From Capsaspora owczarzaki ATCC 30864 (Eukaryota > Opisthokonta > Filasterea): a DNA stretch of 64,000 nucleotides. Position 1 is the stretch's first letter, and each line of letters begins with the position of its first letter. The notes below the pieces were generated by a model. The model saw only the letters and a list, made by a program, of their open reading frames with translations. It did no database searches and had not been told where the DNA came from. The stretch spans positions 2,395,181 through 2,459,180 of the forward strand of contig NW_011887292.1 in assembly GCF_000151315.2 (NCBI RefSeq). The letters run 5' to 3'. This document shows, piece after piece, positions 11,583-23,946 of this stretch. The translations under genes and the position numbers were made by a program.

Positions 11583-11610
11583 TTTTTTTTTTTTTTTTTT
11601 TTTTTTTTTT
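11583..11610. repeat. T28 homopolymer
   Basis: Twenty-eight consecutive T on the plus strand, 205 bases to the right of the A49 tract. The two opposite-polarity tracts could pair as a long A/T hairpin. Confidence 0.9.
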
Positions 11611-12033
11611 GGTTTGGATTTTGGTTTTTGGGTTTTTTTAGGCACGACCCTGTGTCAGAAGGAAGAGAGCCATTCTGGCACTTGGACGCCACGGCCTGAC
11701 CTGACATGTCACGTTGCATGTCGATGCCCGGTCGGTCGTGTGCCGCGTCAGTGCGAACGACAATGGCGAAACAAAACCAGCAAGGAAATGAAAAAAAAAA
11801 AAAGCACAAAGCGGTTTCGATTGCTCTGCTGCTGCTGCTGGCTTGCTGACTGCTGCGAAAGTGTGCCCAATCCGAGCCTTAGTGGTCGCTTACCGACGTG
11901 GTTTTGAATTGCTTGCAAGGCGGCGAGGGGGAGGGGCGGGGAACGGTTGAAATTCCGACCAACCCTTCACTTTTTGCTCACTCTCATTCAGCCAATTCGA
12001 AAAGTTCAAAGTGTACAACGAGCAACAACTCCG

Positions 12034-12182
<149 letters not shown>

Positions 12183-12188
12183 AGTCGA

Positions 12189-12255
12189 GATGGGCGTCGA
12201 CAGCAACTCACCCTAACCATTAGATGGCGTCGACAGCAACTCACCCTAACCATTG
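12189..12255 (+). repeat. 33/34-base tandem duplication
   Basis: Two head-to-tail copies, 12189-12222 and 12223-12255, of a unit beginning GATGG(G)CGTCGACAGC and ending CACCCTAACCATT. They differ by one G and the last base. Such high identity suggests a recent duplication directly next to the CA microsatellite. Confidence 0.9.
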
Positions 12256-12486
12256 CTTTGACTGCTCAGAGACCCTTCTTCCAATCTGAGATTCATCCAA
12301 CCCACAAACCACTCTCGAGCCCGTGCCCGGCGCTCTCTCCTTGGGGGCGAGCCCGTGCTGGCGCAGGATTGCTCAACTCAGTCGCTGCCTGCGCTGGAAA
12401 CGAGCGAGCCAGAACAGCCAGGCAACACGAATACAAATCTGACGGGCATCAACCGCAGCCGAACTCCGCCATTAAACTCGAAAACG

Positions 12487-15400
12487 ATGCGCCGCAGTCC
12501 TTCGCCCAATGCCAGCAAAGGATCGCCACTCCTCATCACCACTGCCGCCAGCTCCAACGGTCTGCTCAACCCTGGCATCGGATCGCTCTTGTCTGGCGGT
12601 AGCAGCGTAAAGCCGCTGACTCCTGCTGCGGCCACATTCAAGGCCTCGCTTGCCTCATCGCAAGCTTCAGCTGCTGCAGCAGCAGCTACAGCTACATCCA
12701 CAGTTCCAACGACAAGCGCGCCCTCGAAAGGCCGGAATCCCGATCACCCCAACGTTCGACTCGCGAGCATGCCCATTCTTCATACCGCTGCGCCGATAGT
12801 TTCCGAAAGCAGCCCGAACTTGAACCACGACTCGGACGACCACGAGGATCTCGAGAACGACGAGTCAGAGCCGTCAACGTCGGAGACGGATCTTGATTCG
12901 GACGACTCGCTCGACGGGTCGACCAGCGACGACGGATCCGAGAACGACTCTGACGAGGACGAAGAGGGCTTTGTCTCGACACCGGCGGATGCCGCTGGAG
13001 GCGCAGGGGCAGCGGGCCCGAGCGCTTCTGAAGTAGCCTCCATGCATGCAAACCTCAGCACGATTGCGCCGACAATCAGCAGCGGGCCGTTCCAACGACT
13101 CCGCAATCGCCGCCTCCATCGCAAAAAGAATTCCTCGCTGCAAGATGTCTTGGCTCCCGAAGCAGCGGCTGGCCAGGATGCGAATGGCGCTGCTGATTCC
13201 CTGGCGAACGCCGCCGAAGGTGGTGGTAGTGGTGGTCGCAAAAAGAAAAAGTCGCTGGGACCTTCTCTGTCCCTCCGCGAGGCCATCAACGAGGCTGAGC
13301 ACAATGACCAGCAGCAGCACATTTGGTACCCCAAGGAATTTGGAAAGGTGGCCTACTGCAACGTCTGCCGCAAGATGGTGGGCTTCAAGAAGGGCTTCAA
13401 GTGCTCGGCTTGCCGCATTGTTGTCGACCACGGCTGCCGCAAGATGGTCAACCGCGCCATCCCGTGTCGCGCCAAGTTCACCCGTGAAAGCAACCCGCCG
13501 TGCACAACCGCCCACCACTTCGTCGAGGGCAACTTTGGTCACAGTCGTTGCACGGTTTGCAAGCGCGCTTGTGGAGCGGCAATTGCCATGTCCTTGGCCA
13601 AGCCGTCGTCGGCTGCCGTGCGGTGCTCATGGTGCAAAACTGTCGCGCACATGTCCTGCACCGAAAAGTAAGTGGTTGGTGATTCCGTGAGCGGAGACAT
13701 GTTGGGCTATGTGTGGTGTGCATGATTCTGATTTGCGTCGTCCCTGCTATGTGGCGCACACCTTGTTCTAGGCTTCCGTCGGATTGCAACTTTGGAGAGC
13801 ATGCCAACATTATTCTACCCCCCTCTGCCATCCGCTTGCGACCTGAAGATAATCCAGAGTCGATGTAAGTCGATGCGTTGTTGATCCACACATGCATGCA
13901 CGCGCACACACTCCCATGCTTACTGTTCTCTCTTTCTTTCTCTTTCTCTCCCCCCCTCCTCCGCAACCCCTTTGCCTCACCTCCGGCTCACAGCACTGTT
14001 CCTCAAACTCGAGCCGAGAAAAAGTCGCTCAAGAAGGACTTGCGAAGAAAGAGCATTGCCGAAATCTCCAAGCGTTTCCACCTTGAAATCCCGTCCAACA
14101 TTGTGCCTTTGCTCGTATTCATCAATCCAAAGAGTGGCGGCAAACAAGGCGTCAAGCTCATGCAAATATTCCAGTGGCTTCTCAATCCAATGCAAGTGTT
14201 CGATCTCACTCAAGGTGGCCCTGCTGCCGGACTGAAGCTCTTTGCGAATGTTGCAAATTACCGAATTCTTGTGTGCGGTGGCGACGGCACGGTTGGCTGG
14301 GTGTTGTCCGCCATCGACAATCTTCAGCTCAACCCGCGACCGCCGGTTGCAGTCCTACCTCTCGGCACTGGCAATGATCTGGCTCGTGCATTGCGCTGGG
14401 GTGGTGGCTACAGCGATGAGCTGATTTCGCCGATTCTGGAGCGTGTTGAGGTACGAGCCGAGAAGATGATTTTTTTTGTGCGGTTCTTGGTGTTTTGTCG
14501 GCTTTGCGAAGATTCTGATCTGTGTTTTTGTTGTTGTCGTTGTCGTCGTCGTTGTGTGTACTGTTTCGCGATTGTCCAACAGCACGCAGAGATTGTAAAG
14601 CTGGACCGTTGGAATCTCGAAGTCACGCCCCACGGTGAACGAGTCGAGGGTGCCGCACTCACTGCACCTCTTGACGTCATCAACAACTACTTTTCATTCG
14701 GCGCTGATGCCAAAACTGCACTGGCCTTCCATCAAGCGCGCGAGAAAAATCCTGATCGGTAAGTTGTGCGCGATTTTTTTATTTCTTTTGTTGGACAACA
14801 ATTGACGACTCGTCGGTGTCAGGTTTAAGAGCCGCATCGGAAACAAAATGTTCTACGGCATGGTTGGTGGCGTTGACATTTTCAAGCACTCGATGAAGGA
14901 TCTTTCCAAAGTGGTTCAATTGCAGGTATGTGATTTGCTTTTTTTTTTTTTTTGCTTGAGGAGTCTGTTTTCCGCCACTTTCATCCGCGCTTACCGACTG
15001 ACTGGCTGGTTATTTCACTCTTACCTTTTTTATTTTATTTTATTTTGTTGGGGAATGAAAGTGCGATGGTGTGGACTACACGCCATTGCTGCGCATGCAC
15101 AAACTGGAAGGAATTTGCCTCCTGAACATTACAAGCTACGCTGGTGGCACCAATCCTTGGGGCACTCGCGTGTCAGAGGTGTGTACCTCTTTTTTGCGGT
15201 TGTTGTTTCTGGTTTATTTGGCGCGAGTATTATCGCCTGATTCTGATATCACAACGTTCCTTCATTGTCTTTTGTTTTCCTTCTCCACACAGGAATTTAA
15301 ACCTCAACAATTCGACGACGGGCTGATCGAAGTCATTGGCATTGAGAACGCACTCGACTTGGCCATCCAGCAGGCGCGTCTCGGGTCGGGCCTGCGCATC

Positions 15401-15972
15401 TGCCAATGCCGTCAGGTGACTGTCACCACGTTAAAGGAGCTTCCGGTGCAAGTTGACGGCGAACCGTGTCTGCTCGGACCCTCCATTATTCGTGTTAATT
15501 ATCGCAACCAGTCCTCCATGCTGCGGAAAGTCAAAAAGTCCCGGTCCCGCTCCAACTCCGTGGAGGGTGTCGGCCAGGTCGGCCAGATCGGCCAGGTTTC
15601 CAGCTCGTCCAGTACAGAAAACACCCAATCGCGTCTGGCGACCACTCGCAGCGCTAGTCAGCAAAATTTGAGCTCTCTTGCAACACAGTCCGCGCCAGCG
15701 GCTCCTCTTCCCTCTGGCACTGTCGAAGCCCAGCAATCCTCAAGCGGCAATCAGTCTCCCGTGATGCTTTCCAAGCAGTTCCGAGGTATGAGGTTGTTCT
15801 TGTCCTTTCGTCTTTCTCGGTTTCGTGTTTTTGCTTTGCTTCTTGTTATTTTGGCGATTGTTGCAACTCTCTCACCTGAGTGCACTGATTCTCATTCTGC
15901 TCTTCCATTGCAGCCTATTCTTCGAATCAACTCGGATCTGGCAAGAGCCTATCACAGGAAGTTCTGTTTTGA
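12487..15972 (+). CDS. Diacylglycerol kinase with two C1 domains
   Basis: Eight exons join in frame: 12487-13667, 13772-13864, 13994-14450, 14583-14758, 14823-14925, 15062-15178, 15293-15785 and 15914-15972 (892 residues). The enzyme phosphorylates diacylglycerol to phosphatidic acid at membranes and ends diacylglycerol signalling. Residues 1-275 are low-complexity Ser/Ala with an acidic block. Two Cys/His C1 zinc fingers follow at about 278-330 and 343-410. The catalytic domain starts near 463 with [15 protein letters not shown], then the ATP-site glycine motif [10 protein letters not shown] at about 519 and [12 protein letters not shown] near 546. The accessory domain carries [10 protein letters not shown] and [11 protein letters not shown] Ser/Gln-rich tail closes the protein. 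No EF-hand, PH, SAM or ankyrin segment is seen, so it resembles the simple DGK type. The start is the first in-frame ATG, but the frame is open upstream. Confidence 0.95.
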
Positions 15973-16477
15973 AGCAAAAAATGTTCCACTTTTTTTTTTT
16001 GGAAAACCCTTCGTTCATATTTCTTCCCCCCCCCCCCCACGCTTCTACCCCGTATTTATGTGGCAATATCTGTTGGCCGGTTGCACAAGTTCTGTGTGCA
16101 TCCTATCATGCACACATTGGCTGATTCTTTCCCCCTTCGGTTTGATTTTTCCGTGTTTGCGCCATGACATGGTTTGACTCGACTAATATAACAATCGTTC
16201 GTTCATTGTAATTGCAACAAGCGGTGACAACAAGCAGTGACTTGAAATTCATTGTTGGAGGTACAGATGCGGGTAAAAACATACCAGTTAAAAGTAGACA
16301 AGGACAACAACTAAATGATGGTGTGGCGAGTCATCCAAACAAGCACGGTAGAACACGAAAAGTAAAAGAAAAGTCAAAGAGAAGCAGAAAAGACAACGAA
16401 GCGAAAAGAAAGAAACCAACAAACAGAAAAAAAAAAACCTCTCAGCGCAGAAGCAGCACAAAACCCCCGAAACCTTA
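15973..16477. other. Convergent 3' flanks of diacylglycerol kinase and LIM genes
   Basis: A 505-base spacer between two gene ends. It holds a C run at 16027-16038 and purine-rich AAAGAAA tracts at 16360-16440. No coding potential or RNA gene was seen. Both polyadenylation sites should lie here. Confidence 0.5.
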
Positions 16478-19400
16478 CTAGGCAACGCAATTGCCACAGA
16501 GGAATCGGGCCTTGCCGCCGCTGACCACTTCCTGTACCGGCTCGGATAGACTCAGCTGACGGCGACAGATGGTACAGATCAGACATTCAGGATGAACCTT
16601 GCCGGTGGCCGAAGTGATGTGACGACCCAGCACGGGTTTTTGACATTCGTTGCAGAGCGAGCCAGTGATGGTGTGGAAATGAAGCTCGCAATACGGGGCA
16701 TTGTTGTGGTTGTAGAATCTGCCGTCGGGGAAGGGCGCGCGGCAGCCCTCGTAGTTGCAAACGAAGCAATTTTCGTGCCAATGGTGCTCGAGCGCGACCA
16801 TGTACTTGCCCTCGATGAGCTGGCCGCAGAGCCCACAATCGACGCCAAACTGCGCCTTGAAGTCCTTTTCGCAGTAAATCTTGCCGAGGCGCTCGTAAAT
16901 CTTGGACGACAGCAGATTCTCCTTGCAATGCTCGCACTCAAAGTGGTGCTTGTGCCAGCGCATGTTGCTGTTGTCACCGATGGTGACAAACTCGCCGTCG
17001 TTGATGGGCTGCCGGCAGGCCTCGCAAGAGTTGAACAGGCGCTGGTAGTCGTCATTGCAGTACGCGTTGCCATCCTTCTCGTGGTAGGTGCAGCCAGAGA
17101 GAGGCGTCTTGCACGCCTGGCAGCAGAAATGGTCTTGGTGCCACGTCTTGCCCAAGGCCAACGTGCTGGTAGTCGGATCGGTGATGACCTCGTTGCAGTG
17201 CGCGCACTTGGTTCGCTGATCTTCCAGCTCGGTTGCCAACAGCTCCATGGCCGCAACAGCTGCAGAATTTTCCTCCTAGAGAACAAAAAAAAAAAAAAAC
17301 AGTAACAGGGGTGGGGGGGGGAGGGAAAGCGAATGTCAGCAGGAGTCTTCGGATTTCAGAAACAAGCGTGCAACGACCACAGAAAGAAACGAAAAACCAA
17401 AAACAAGCCAAAGCAACAAACAAAAACACCTACCGTCGTGGGCAAATCCGGCAAGGGTGCGTGTTCCTCCTCAGAGATAGTGGGCAGAGCGACTACAATC
17501 GGTCAAAGTGCGAAAAGGTGAGCATACTGGCAACAAGTCAAAAGAAATCAAACCAAAAAGACCACCACCAACAACAACAGCAAACACACTGACCATCAAT
17601 CACGCTCATGCTCTCGAAATCAGACAGCGTCTCGTCCATGGCGGTCAAAGTGGGGCGACTGTTGATGCGCAAGCCGAGAGTATCGTTGGGACCAAGAGCT
17701 GACAACACGCCAGAGTGACTGTTGATCGAGGCACGGCTCATGTCCGAGAATGAGTCACGCTCGGACGACGTGGGCGCGCTTGTAACGGGTGCTGGAGCAG
17801 GCTTGGGTGCCTCCTTAGAAGGCAAGGGCGCTGGTGGGCGCGCTGCAGGCTTGGGAGCGACAGCCGGCTTGGCCGCGGCGGCAAGCTCGGCGCGACGGGC
17901 AATCTCAGCCTTGAGCTCTTCGACGTTGGCGGCTCGCTCACGCAGCTCGCGCTCGAGGCTTTTAGAAGGCTCGAACATGGCCTCAGTCCGCTGCTCTGCG
18001 GACGCAAACTCTTGCTGCTGCTTTGCAAGCTCAGGCTGCAGCTGGCTGTCCGAGAGAGCTTTGAGGTAGCCAAAGGCAAAGCGAACCTTGTTCTCGTTGC
18101 TCTCGGCCGTGAACTTGGCTGACTGATCGGTCTGCGTGACGGCTCCAGCAACAATGCTCGTCGACTTGAATCCAGATGGATCCACCTTGATGGTCTTGGA
18201 CAGCGCGGCGAGCCACTGGTTCTTTTCACCAGCATTCTTGCACTGGAACGACCAAGTCTCGAGCATGGTCGGGACAGTCGAAGAAATGGTAAACCCGAAT
18301 GGAACTGCTCGCAGGGTTTTCGTTGTGCGTTTTGAGTGAGTACAGTGCAGACAAGAAAGGATGAACAAGAGAGAGAGGGAGAGAGAGATCGATCGACTTG
18401 CGCAACGACAAACAACATGCTGCTTACGCTGCTCGTCACTGAGGTTCTTCAGAACAAGGTAGTCGTTGGGTGCAGATCGCTTGTAGTCATACTCATCCTT
18501 CTTGCGCTTGCGGCAAATGGCTGTTTGCTTGCCCAGCAGCAGGAGGTAGACGGTCTCCTTGTTGGTCCCATCGATTTGGGTAACCATGCCGTCTTGAATG
18601 AGCTCACCCGAGCTGACGAGCGAAGGGCCCTGCGAATCAACACAATTGGGGTGTAAGAGCACGCACACGTACAAGCAAAAACCGAACAATAAACAAAAGC
18701 AACAAGTTCAAAGAAAAAAAAAAAAAACTCACGCTCCAGTTGTGGATCTTTGTGTGCAGCTGCGCCATGACTTGAAGATTCTCAAGCTTGCGCTTCATCT
18801 CGTTAATGTAAATGGTGACGCTGTTCATGGCATCCATGGCCTCGGTGATGTCGGCAAAGTCGGGGTGGGTCTCGGGCGTGTGCTTGATGAGCTCGCGCAA
18901 CAGGAGGGGGTACTTGCAGATGCGTTGGATGGGCTTGATGAGGCTCGAGCCAATGTCAAAGAGCTTGCCAGTGGTCTTGGTCCAGTTGGCAGCAAATGCC
19001 TTCCACTTGGGCAACGTCTCGTACTTGAGCAGCGTGGCGACGGCGTTCGGGTGGTTGGCACAGTACATGGTGTACACCTTGAAAGCCTCCTTGTGGTCGA
19101 GGAAGCAGGCGCCAATCCGCTGCTGGTCTGGCGGCAGGCTCGAGGTCTGCGCGAGCTTTTTGAAAAAGCGCTTTTGGAACTCGAAAATGTCAATGACGTT
19201 GCCAAAGAGCTTCTTGAAGTCCGAGGGATGGATGAACTCAACCTGGCGGAGCGGGCGAATGTAGCTGTGGTTGAGCGACATGAGGTCTTTGACGTACGCC
19301 TGCTCGGTCAAGCGAATCTCGTCCACAATCTTTGATCGGAACTCCTCTGGCGTCATCTTCTTGGGCGGGGGCGCGGCAACCTTTGCGGCCTCCAGTGGCG

Positions 19401-21356
19401 GCACGGGGCACTTTTTTTCAACGGCCTTCTTTGACAGCGTGGCAACCATGCGAACGGTCTGGAATGGAGATAAATAGGGGATAAATAGGGGATAAAATAG
19501 GGGTGATAGATAGGGGCGATAGATAGAACGAAAAACAACGCAAAGCAAGAAGACGGCAGACAAGCGTGGACAAGACACAATCAAATTAAAGAGTGAGCAC
19601 AGCCATTCGAATCTCAGTAGGAAGATTGTGGAGGGGCGGAACGGCTCTGGGAGATGTTTGTTTTGGAAACAGCTTGTCGGTTGGTGTGAATTTTAGAAAT
19701 GTGTTCCTCCCCCAGACAGACAGTTTCGCCACCACCATGCATAGTCAGCCGCCTCATTGCTCGATGATGAATGTGACCAGAGTCAAATGTCGGAAGCCCT
19801 GCGTACCATGTCAAAGCTGGTCATGTTGTAGATGTCTTCTTCGTTGGCGAGCTCTGCCTCAGTCATGCCAAACTCTGACTTGCACGCGGCGCAGAAGCGG
19901 TGAATGTTCTCGACGCACAGGAACTGGCGCGATGGGAAGTGCAACAGCGACGAGGTGTGGATCTTGCCGATCAAGTTCTGTCAAGCAACGAAGGGCACAC
20001 AATGAATGGCACACACGGTGTGAGTGAGCGGCAAACAAAAGTGAACAGTCGGTCATCGGTTTTCAACACAAAGTTCAACTTTGGGCAGCACGACCAACTG
20101 CAGCAGATTGCTGTTTTTTTGTTGTTTGGCATGAGGCGAATCTTGTTGTGGGGTCGGCAATGCGTGTTGGAGCAGGAAGAGGAGGGAAGGAGGCTCATTT
20201 GGGCCGTGATTGAGAACAAACAAAACCAAAAAAAAAAAAGAAAAAAAAAAACAGCGCGGTTTCACAATCCATTCATGAACGCAACGCGCGTTGTGTCGCC
20301 ATGGGAGAGCGAGCGAGAGAGAGAGAGAGGCGGAGAGACAAGAATGGGACGAAAGGTGCAAAAGGGATTTAAAGAGTTGTCAACGCCAGATTGCAAAGCA
20401 GTCGAAGGAAAAAAAAAAAAAAAAAAAAAAAAAAGCACGAAAACCAAACAACAAACAAGCCATCAACCAAAGAAGGCGTTTTGTTCGATTATTTATTGAT
20501 TTTATTATGACTTTTTTTTTTTGTTTGTTTTAGTGGTTTTGCGAATGGTCTGCTTTGGTGTTGCGTTGAAGATCATCGTCTCTTTGTGCTGTTGTGCTCA
20601 TGAGACGCTCAAACCCGGGTCCAAGGCACGACCACGCGGGGCGCAGGAGGGGAGGGGGGCGGGAGGGGGGAGGGGCGGCGACAACTGAACAAGCAATGAC
20701 TACGGCAGGCGGATTTTTTTTTTTTTTTTTTTGGCTTCATGATTGTACACTGGGCCGCACGAATGCAGCAAGTGGTCACCAAAGCCAATCCCAACACGAT
20801 CCCTTGTCGATCTTCAGCAGAGGCGCAACCAGTGAACGCTGGCTGCCCCCCGAGTTTTCGCTCGTCTCAGACGAATTTTTTTTTTTTTTTTTCGCTTTCA
20901 CCACTTTGCCCTCGCTGGTCGACAGCTCAAGTGCCCGCCGTTCTTGTGATTCGTCCCCCCTTTCATCTGATTCACCATCAATGTATTTGTCGTGGTTGGG
21001 AAGCATCCGCCTGTCTCGGAGCAGCAGGAGGAGCCGTTCCAAGCGTGCTTCAATTTGGCGCCATTGATTTTTTTTCTGCCGTTTTGACTTTTTTCCCCCT
21101 GCTTCACTTTGCGCGCTTTCCGTGCACGATTCATCGCTGCTCTGGTGGCGTCGATTCGAATGCAGAGCAGGTGATTCAGGGGACGAGTGGGCGCACGTAC
21201 AGGGATCATGCGGTTGATGAGGCGACACAGAATGACGCCGTTGCGCAAGAGATCGGGCAGAGGCACACTCGCAATCTCACGCCCGTCGGGAGTGTACATT
21301 TCGACATCGCACACTTCGAGCCAAGCGAGCAGCGCAGAGTCGGTGATGCCAGCCAT
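16478..21356 (-). CDS. Vav-like CH-RhoGEF-PH protein with four C-terminal LIM domains
   Basis: Seven exons join in frame: 21356-21201, 19977-19807, 19458-18733, 18629-18428, 18304-17594, 17492-17434 and 17275-16478, giving 940 residues. Residues 1-109 form a calponin-homology domain of the Vav kind (LLRNGVILCRLINRMIP, then FLCVENIHRFCAACKSEFGM). Residues of about 150-335 form a Dbl-homology domain (IVDEIRLTEQAYVKDLMSL, then LIKPIQRICKYPLLLRELIK), which should load GTP onto Rho/Rac GTPases. A PH domain covers about 352-450. A predicted coiled coil and a Pro/Ala linker precede four LIM zinc-binding domains at about 699-938, each with CxxC, HxxC and CxxC/D pairs. The LIM block would dock actin or adhesion partners. 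Vav proteins instead end in C1-SH3-SH2-SH3. Intron 1 is 1.2 kb and full of A/T runs. The 18305-18310 acceptor is a tandem GAGCAG. Confidence 0.9.
20410..20434. repeat. Poly-A tract in intron 1 of the CH-DH-PH-LIM gene
   Basis: A run of about 25 A on the plus strand (pyrimidine on the mRNA strand). T runs at 20715-20732 and 20878-20892 lie in the same intron with opposite polarity. Confidence 0.85.
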
Positions 21357-22513
21357 GGTGGATGTTGAAGGACTGGATGAGAAAATCGAGGAAACAGAAA
21401 AAAAAAAAAAAGGAAGCAACAGAAGAAGAAAAAAGAGTGCGCCTGTTTCCAAGGACGATTCTGAGCAGAGCAGAGACAGGCTTTGTTGCGTCCATTCCTC
21501 ATCTCAGATCTCAGTTTGAACATCAAAATTGGGATTTCCATTCGTATCTTGTGTCTAGCCCGACGTAAACTGAGGGTTGTGCGAATCGCATTGATTTACA
21601 CAGATTTCACACTGACCTCGTCCCCTCCATTGCCTCCGGACATTCTCGACCGATTGTGCAAGGGCTCGATCGAGCGAGTTCGTGTCCTGACATTTTGCAG
21701 AGCAGCAAGTAGACCAGGACCAGTTTTAGCTTGTTTTGTTTCATGTTGGAGGGGGTCAGTCCGCTCGAGTCGAAACGCGTCCGTCCTTCGTCCAACGCCT
21801 CTGAATATTCAATTTGTATGATGGTGGTAATAAGAAAAAAACCAGGGAATCGGGGTACCCTAGTCCTGTTCACGGAGTGACAAAAGAGGAAAAACAACCA
21901 ACAAAAACCAACAACAAAAATCCGACTGTTCTTGCAGGCGTGGCTGTGTTGCCTTCGGACCCTTCCTAGCCATAGAGCGTGCTTATGCACCAAAAGCTCA
22001 TGTGGGAGAAGCGAGGGTGGTGGTGGTGGTGGTGCTGGCCCGGCTGATCCGGTAGCAGCAGGGCCCCAATCGTTCGTCGGAGAATTTTCGCCATGCTCTC
22101 AGCAAACCTGAAGTTGCCAATCACCCCTCCGTTCGCCACACAAGCCGCATCCTGACATCATTTGCTTAGATATCGTAGAATGGACATTTATTCACTATAC
22201 GAGCAAAAGTCAGCCCCAGAGGACGAGTGTACCTCGGACGTATCGAATGCTTTGCTTTGGGGGGGGAGTAACGCCACGCCTGTGGGTCTCCCACTTGTCC
22301 ACACTCCTGCTCGTCTGTACCTCTCCTGCTTTTTTCTATACCAACGGCAGTAACCGCCAACAAGAAGCGCCTTGTGAACCTTCCTCCAGCATGAAGAATA
22401 TTTGCACGGCTCATTCTCTTCTCTTTTGGTTTGTGTGTGGTTTTTTTACAAACACATTTTTTTTTGTTTTTATTATTAATTTTTTTTTTCGGTTGCCCAT
22501 CTTCTAACCACCC
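21357..22513. other. Divergent spacer between CH-DH-PH-LIM and esterase genes
   Basis: A 1.16-kb stretch between two head-to-head genes. It has a GGT simple repeat at about 22018-22035 and a T-rich segment at 22440-22490 just before the esterase start codon. Short open frames show no protein pattern. Both promoters and leaders should lie here. Confidence 0.5.
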
Positions 22514-23946
22514 ATGCCCCTGGAGGCGCCAAGGTTCAAGATCCTGGCGGTGTTTGCCTGCCTAGTGTTGATCATCACATGGGCTTTGGTGTGGTCAGAG
22601 TCGGCCATTCCTCCCGACACTCCGGAAGCTGATCACGCGGCAGATGCGAGCCCTTCTCTTTTGCCTAACAACGTGCTCCCTCAGGTCGTGGACCATGCTG
22701 CTGTCGTCTTGTCAGACCCGAGTACAACAGGAGCAGCTTTCGCCTCTTGCATTGCGTCGGCTACAGATTCGCTGGCAGATTCGCTGGCAGCAGAGCCAAG
22801 CCATTCCGAGTCCGATCAGCCAACTCCCACGCCTTTAGATCTCACACCATCACCTCCCACAAGCCCGACCGCCACCAGCCTCCCATCGGCTGCGCCCGCA
22901 GCACAAACTCCATCGCCGACAACACAAGCGCAATCGACAACCCAGGCGCCGTCGCCAGCAGAGCCTGCACTGCCAACTTCCCAAGCCTCTTCGGCATCTC
23001 CACGAGGATGGTACCAGCTCCCTGCAGATCATCCACGAGTGCTCGCCAGACTTGTGGCGTACGCCGACTGGAACAAGACATTTGATATCTACCCGCCCCC
23101 TTCTATCTGGCAGTGCCCGTATGAGGACGAGGCTCGTTGGTTCTGGGACACGGATACGGTTGCCGAAATTGGGGTCGACTGGAAGACAGCGTTGACTGTT
23201 GCGCTCACCAACAAGACGGTCGGCATCCATGGCGACTCACTCACCCTGCAAACAGTCTCAGTGTTCCTGAACCTGGTGGAGTCGGCCGGCTTCGAGTTGG
23301 TCAAAGTGAAGCGAATCAATCGCGTTACCGGCTACTTTCCCGCTCTCAACTTCACCCTCATCGCCAACTACGTCCCCTACATTGTCGACATGTTGGGCGA
23401 AAAGCCGTACCCTCAGCTGAGTTTGGATCGCCTCTCCCAAGCGTTCACCATCATGGCCGATGCTGCTGACTACAGTACATGGTGATCAACATAGGTCTGC
23501 ACCTCATGTCTAACAACTACAAATTTGAGAACTCCTCGTGGGTGGATGCGTACACTCACATCATTCGCGTGACTCGAGACGCCGCGTCTGCCCGCCAGGA
23601 TCGAAATCCTGCAGCTCGCACCTTCTTTCGCCTGACTCCTCCAAGGCACTTCCAGGGCGGCGACTACGACAGCGGTGGCTTGTGCAACGACCGCGAACCA
23701 AAGTGGGGCGCCACTTACTCGGACTTCAACCTTGGGGAGGACCAGTTGCTTCAAAACCGAATCGTCAGCGAAGAGGTTGCTCGCGACCCTCGGCTAGAAA
23801 TCCTGGACGTCGTTCCTTGCACGGTCGAGCGTGTCGACGCGCACCGTGGTGGAAACGATTGTGTGCACTTTTGTTTGCCCGGTGCTGGGCCCGTTCGTGT
23901 CTGGGTCGAGATGCTCATCCGAAGATTGTATGACGGTCGCGTTTAG
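22514..23946 (+). CDS. Membrane-anchored PMR5/TBL-like PC-esterase, frame broken near 23476
   Basis: The 5' frame, 22514-23485, starts with a short cytosolic segment and one transmembrane helix at residues 9-28 (type II anchor). A Pro/Thr/Ser-rich stalk of about 130 residues precedes the catalytic head. The head begins with a Trp-rich segment (WQCPYEDEARWFW) and holds the nucleophile motif GIHGDSLTLQ. The 3' part, about 23477-23946, in a different frame, continues with MVINIGLHLMSNNYKF and ends with the second motif GGNDCVHFCLPG, the DxxH of the family. Together these form the GDS...DxxH active site of plant TBL/PMR5 acyltransferases and animal PC-esterase relatives, which act on glycans in the Golgi. 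The two parts overlap exactly where homology continues. The break is a one- or two-base shift, a missed intron ending at GACTACAG (23469-23476), or a pseudogene lesion. Confidence 0.72.

Noticed and set aside
11329-11610. A49/T28 tracts as remains of a retrotransposed copy
   Set aside because: No reverse-transcriptase sequence, no flanking direct repeat and no copied gene body were visible. Slippage is simpler.
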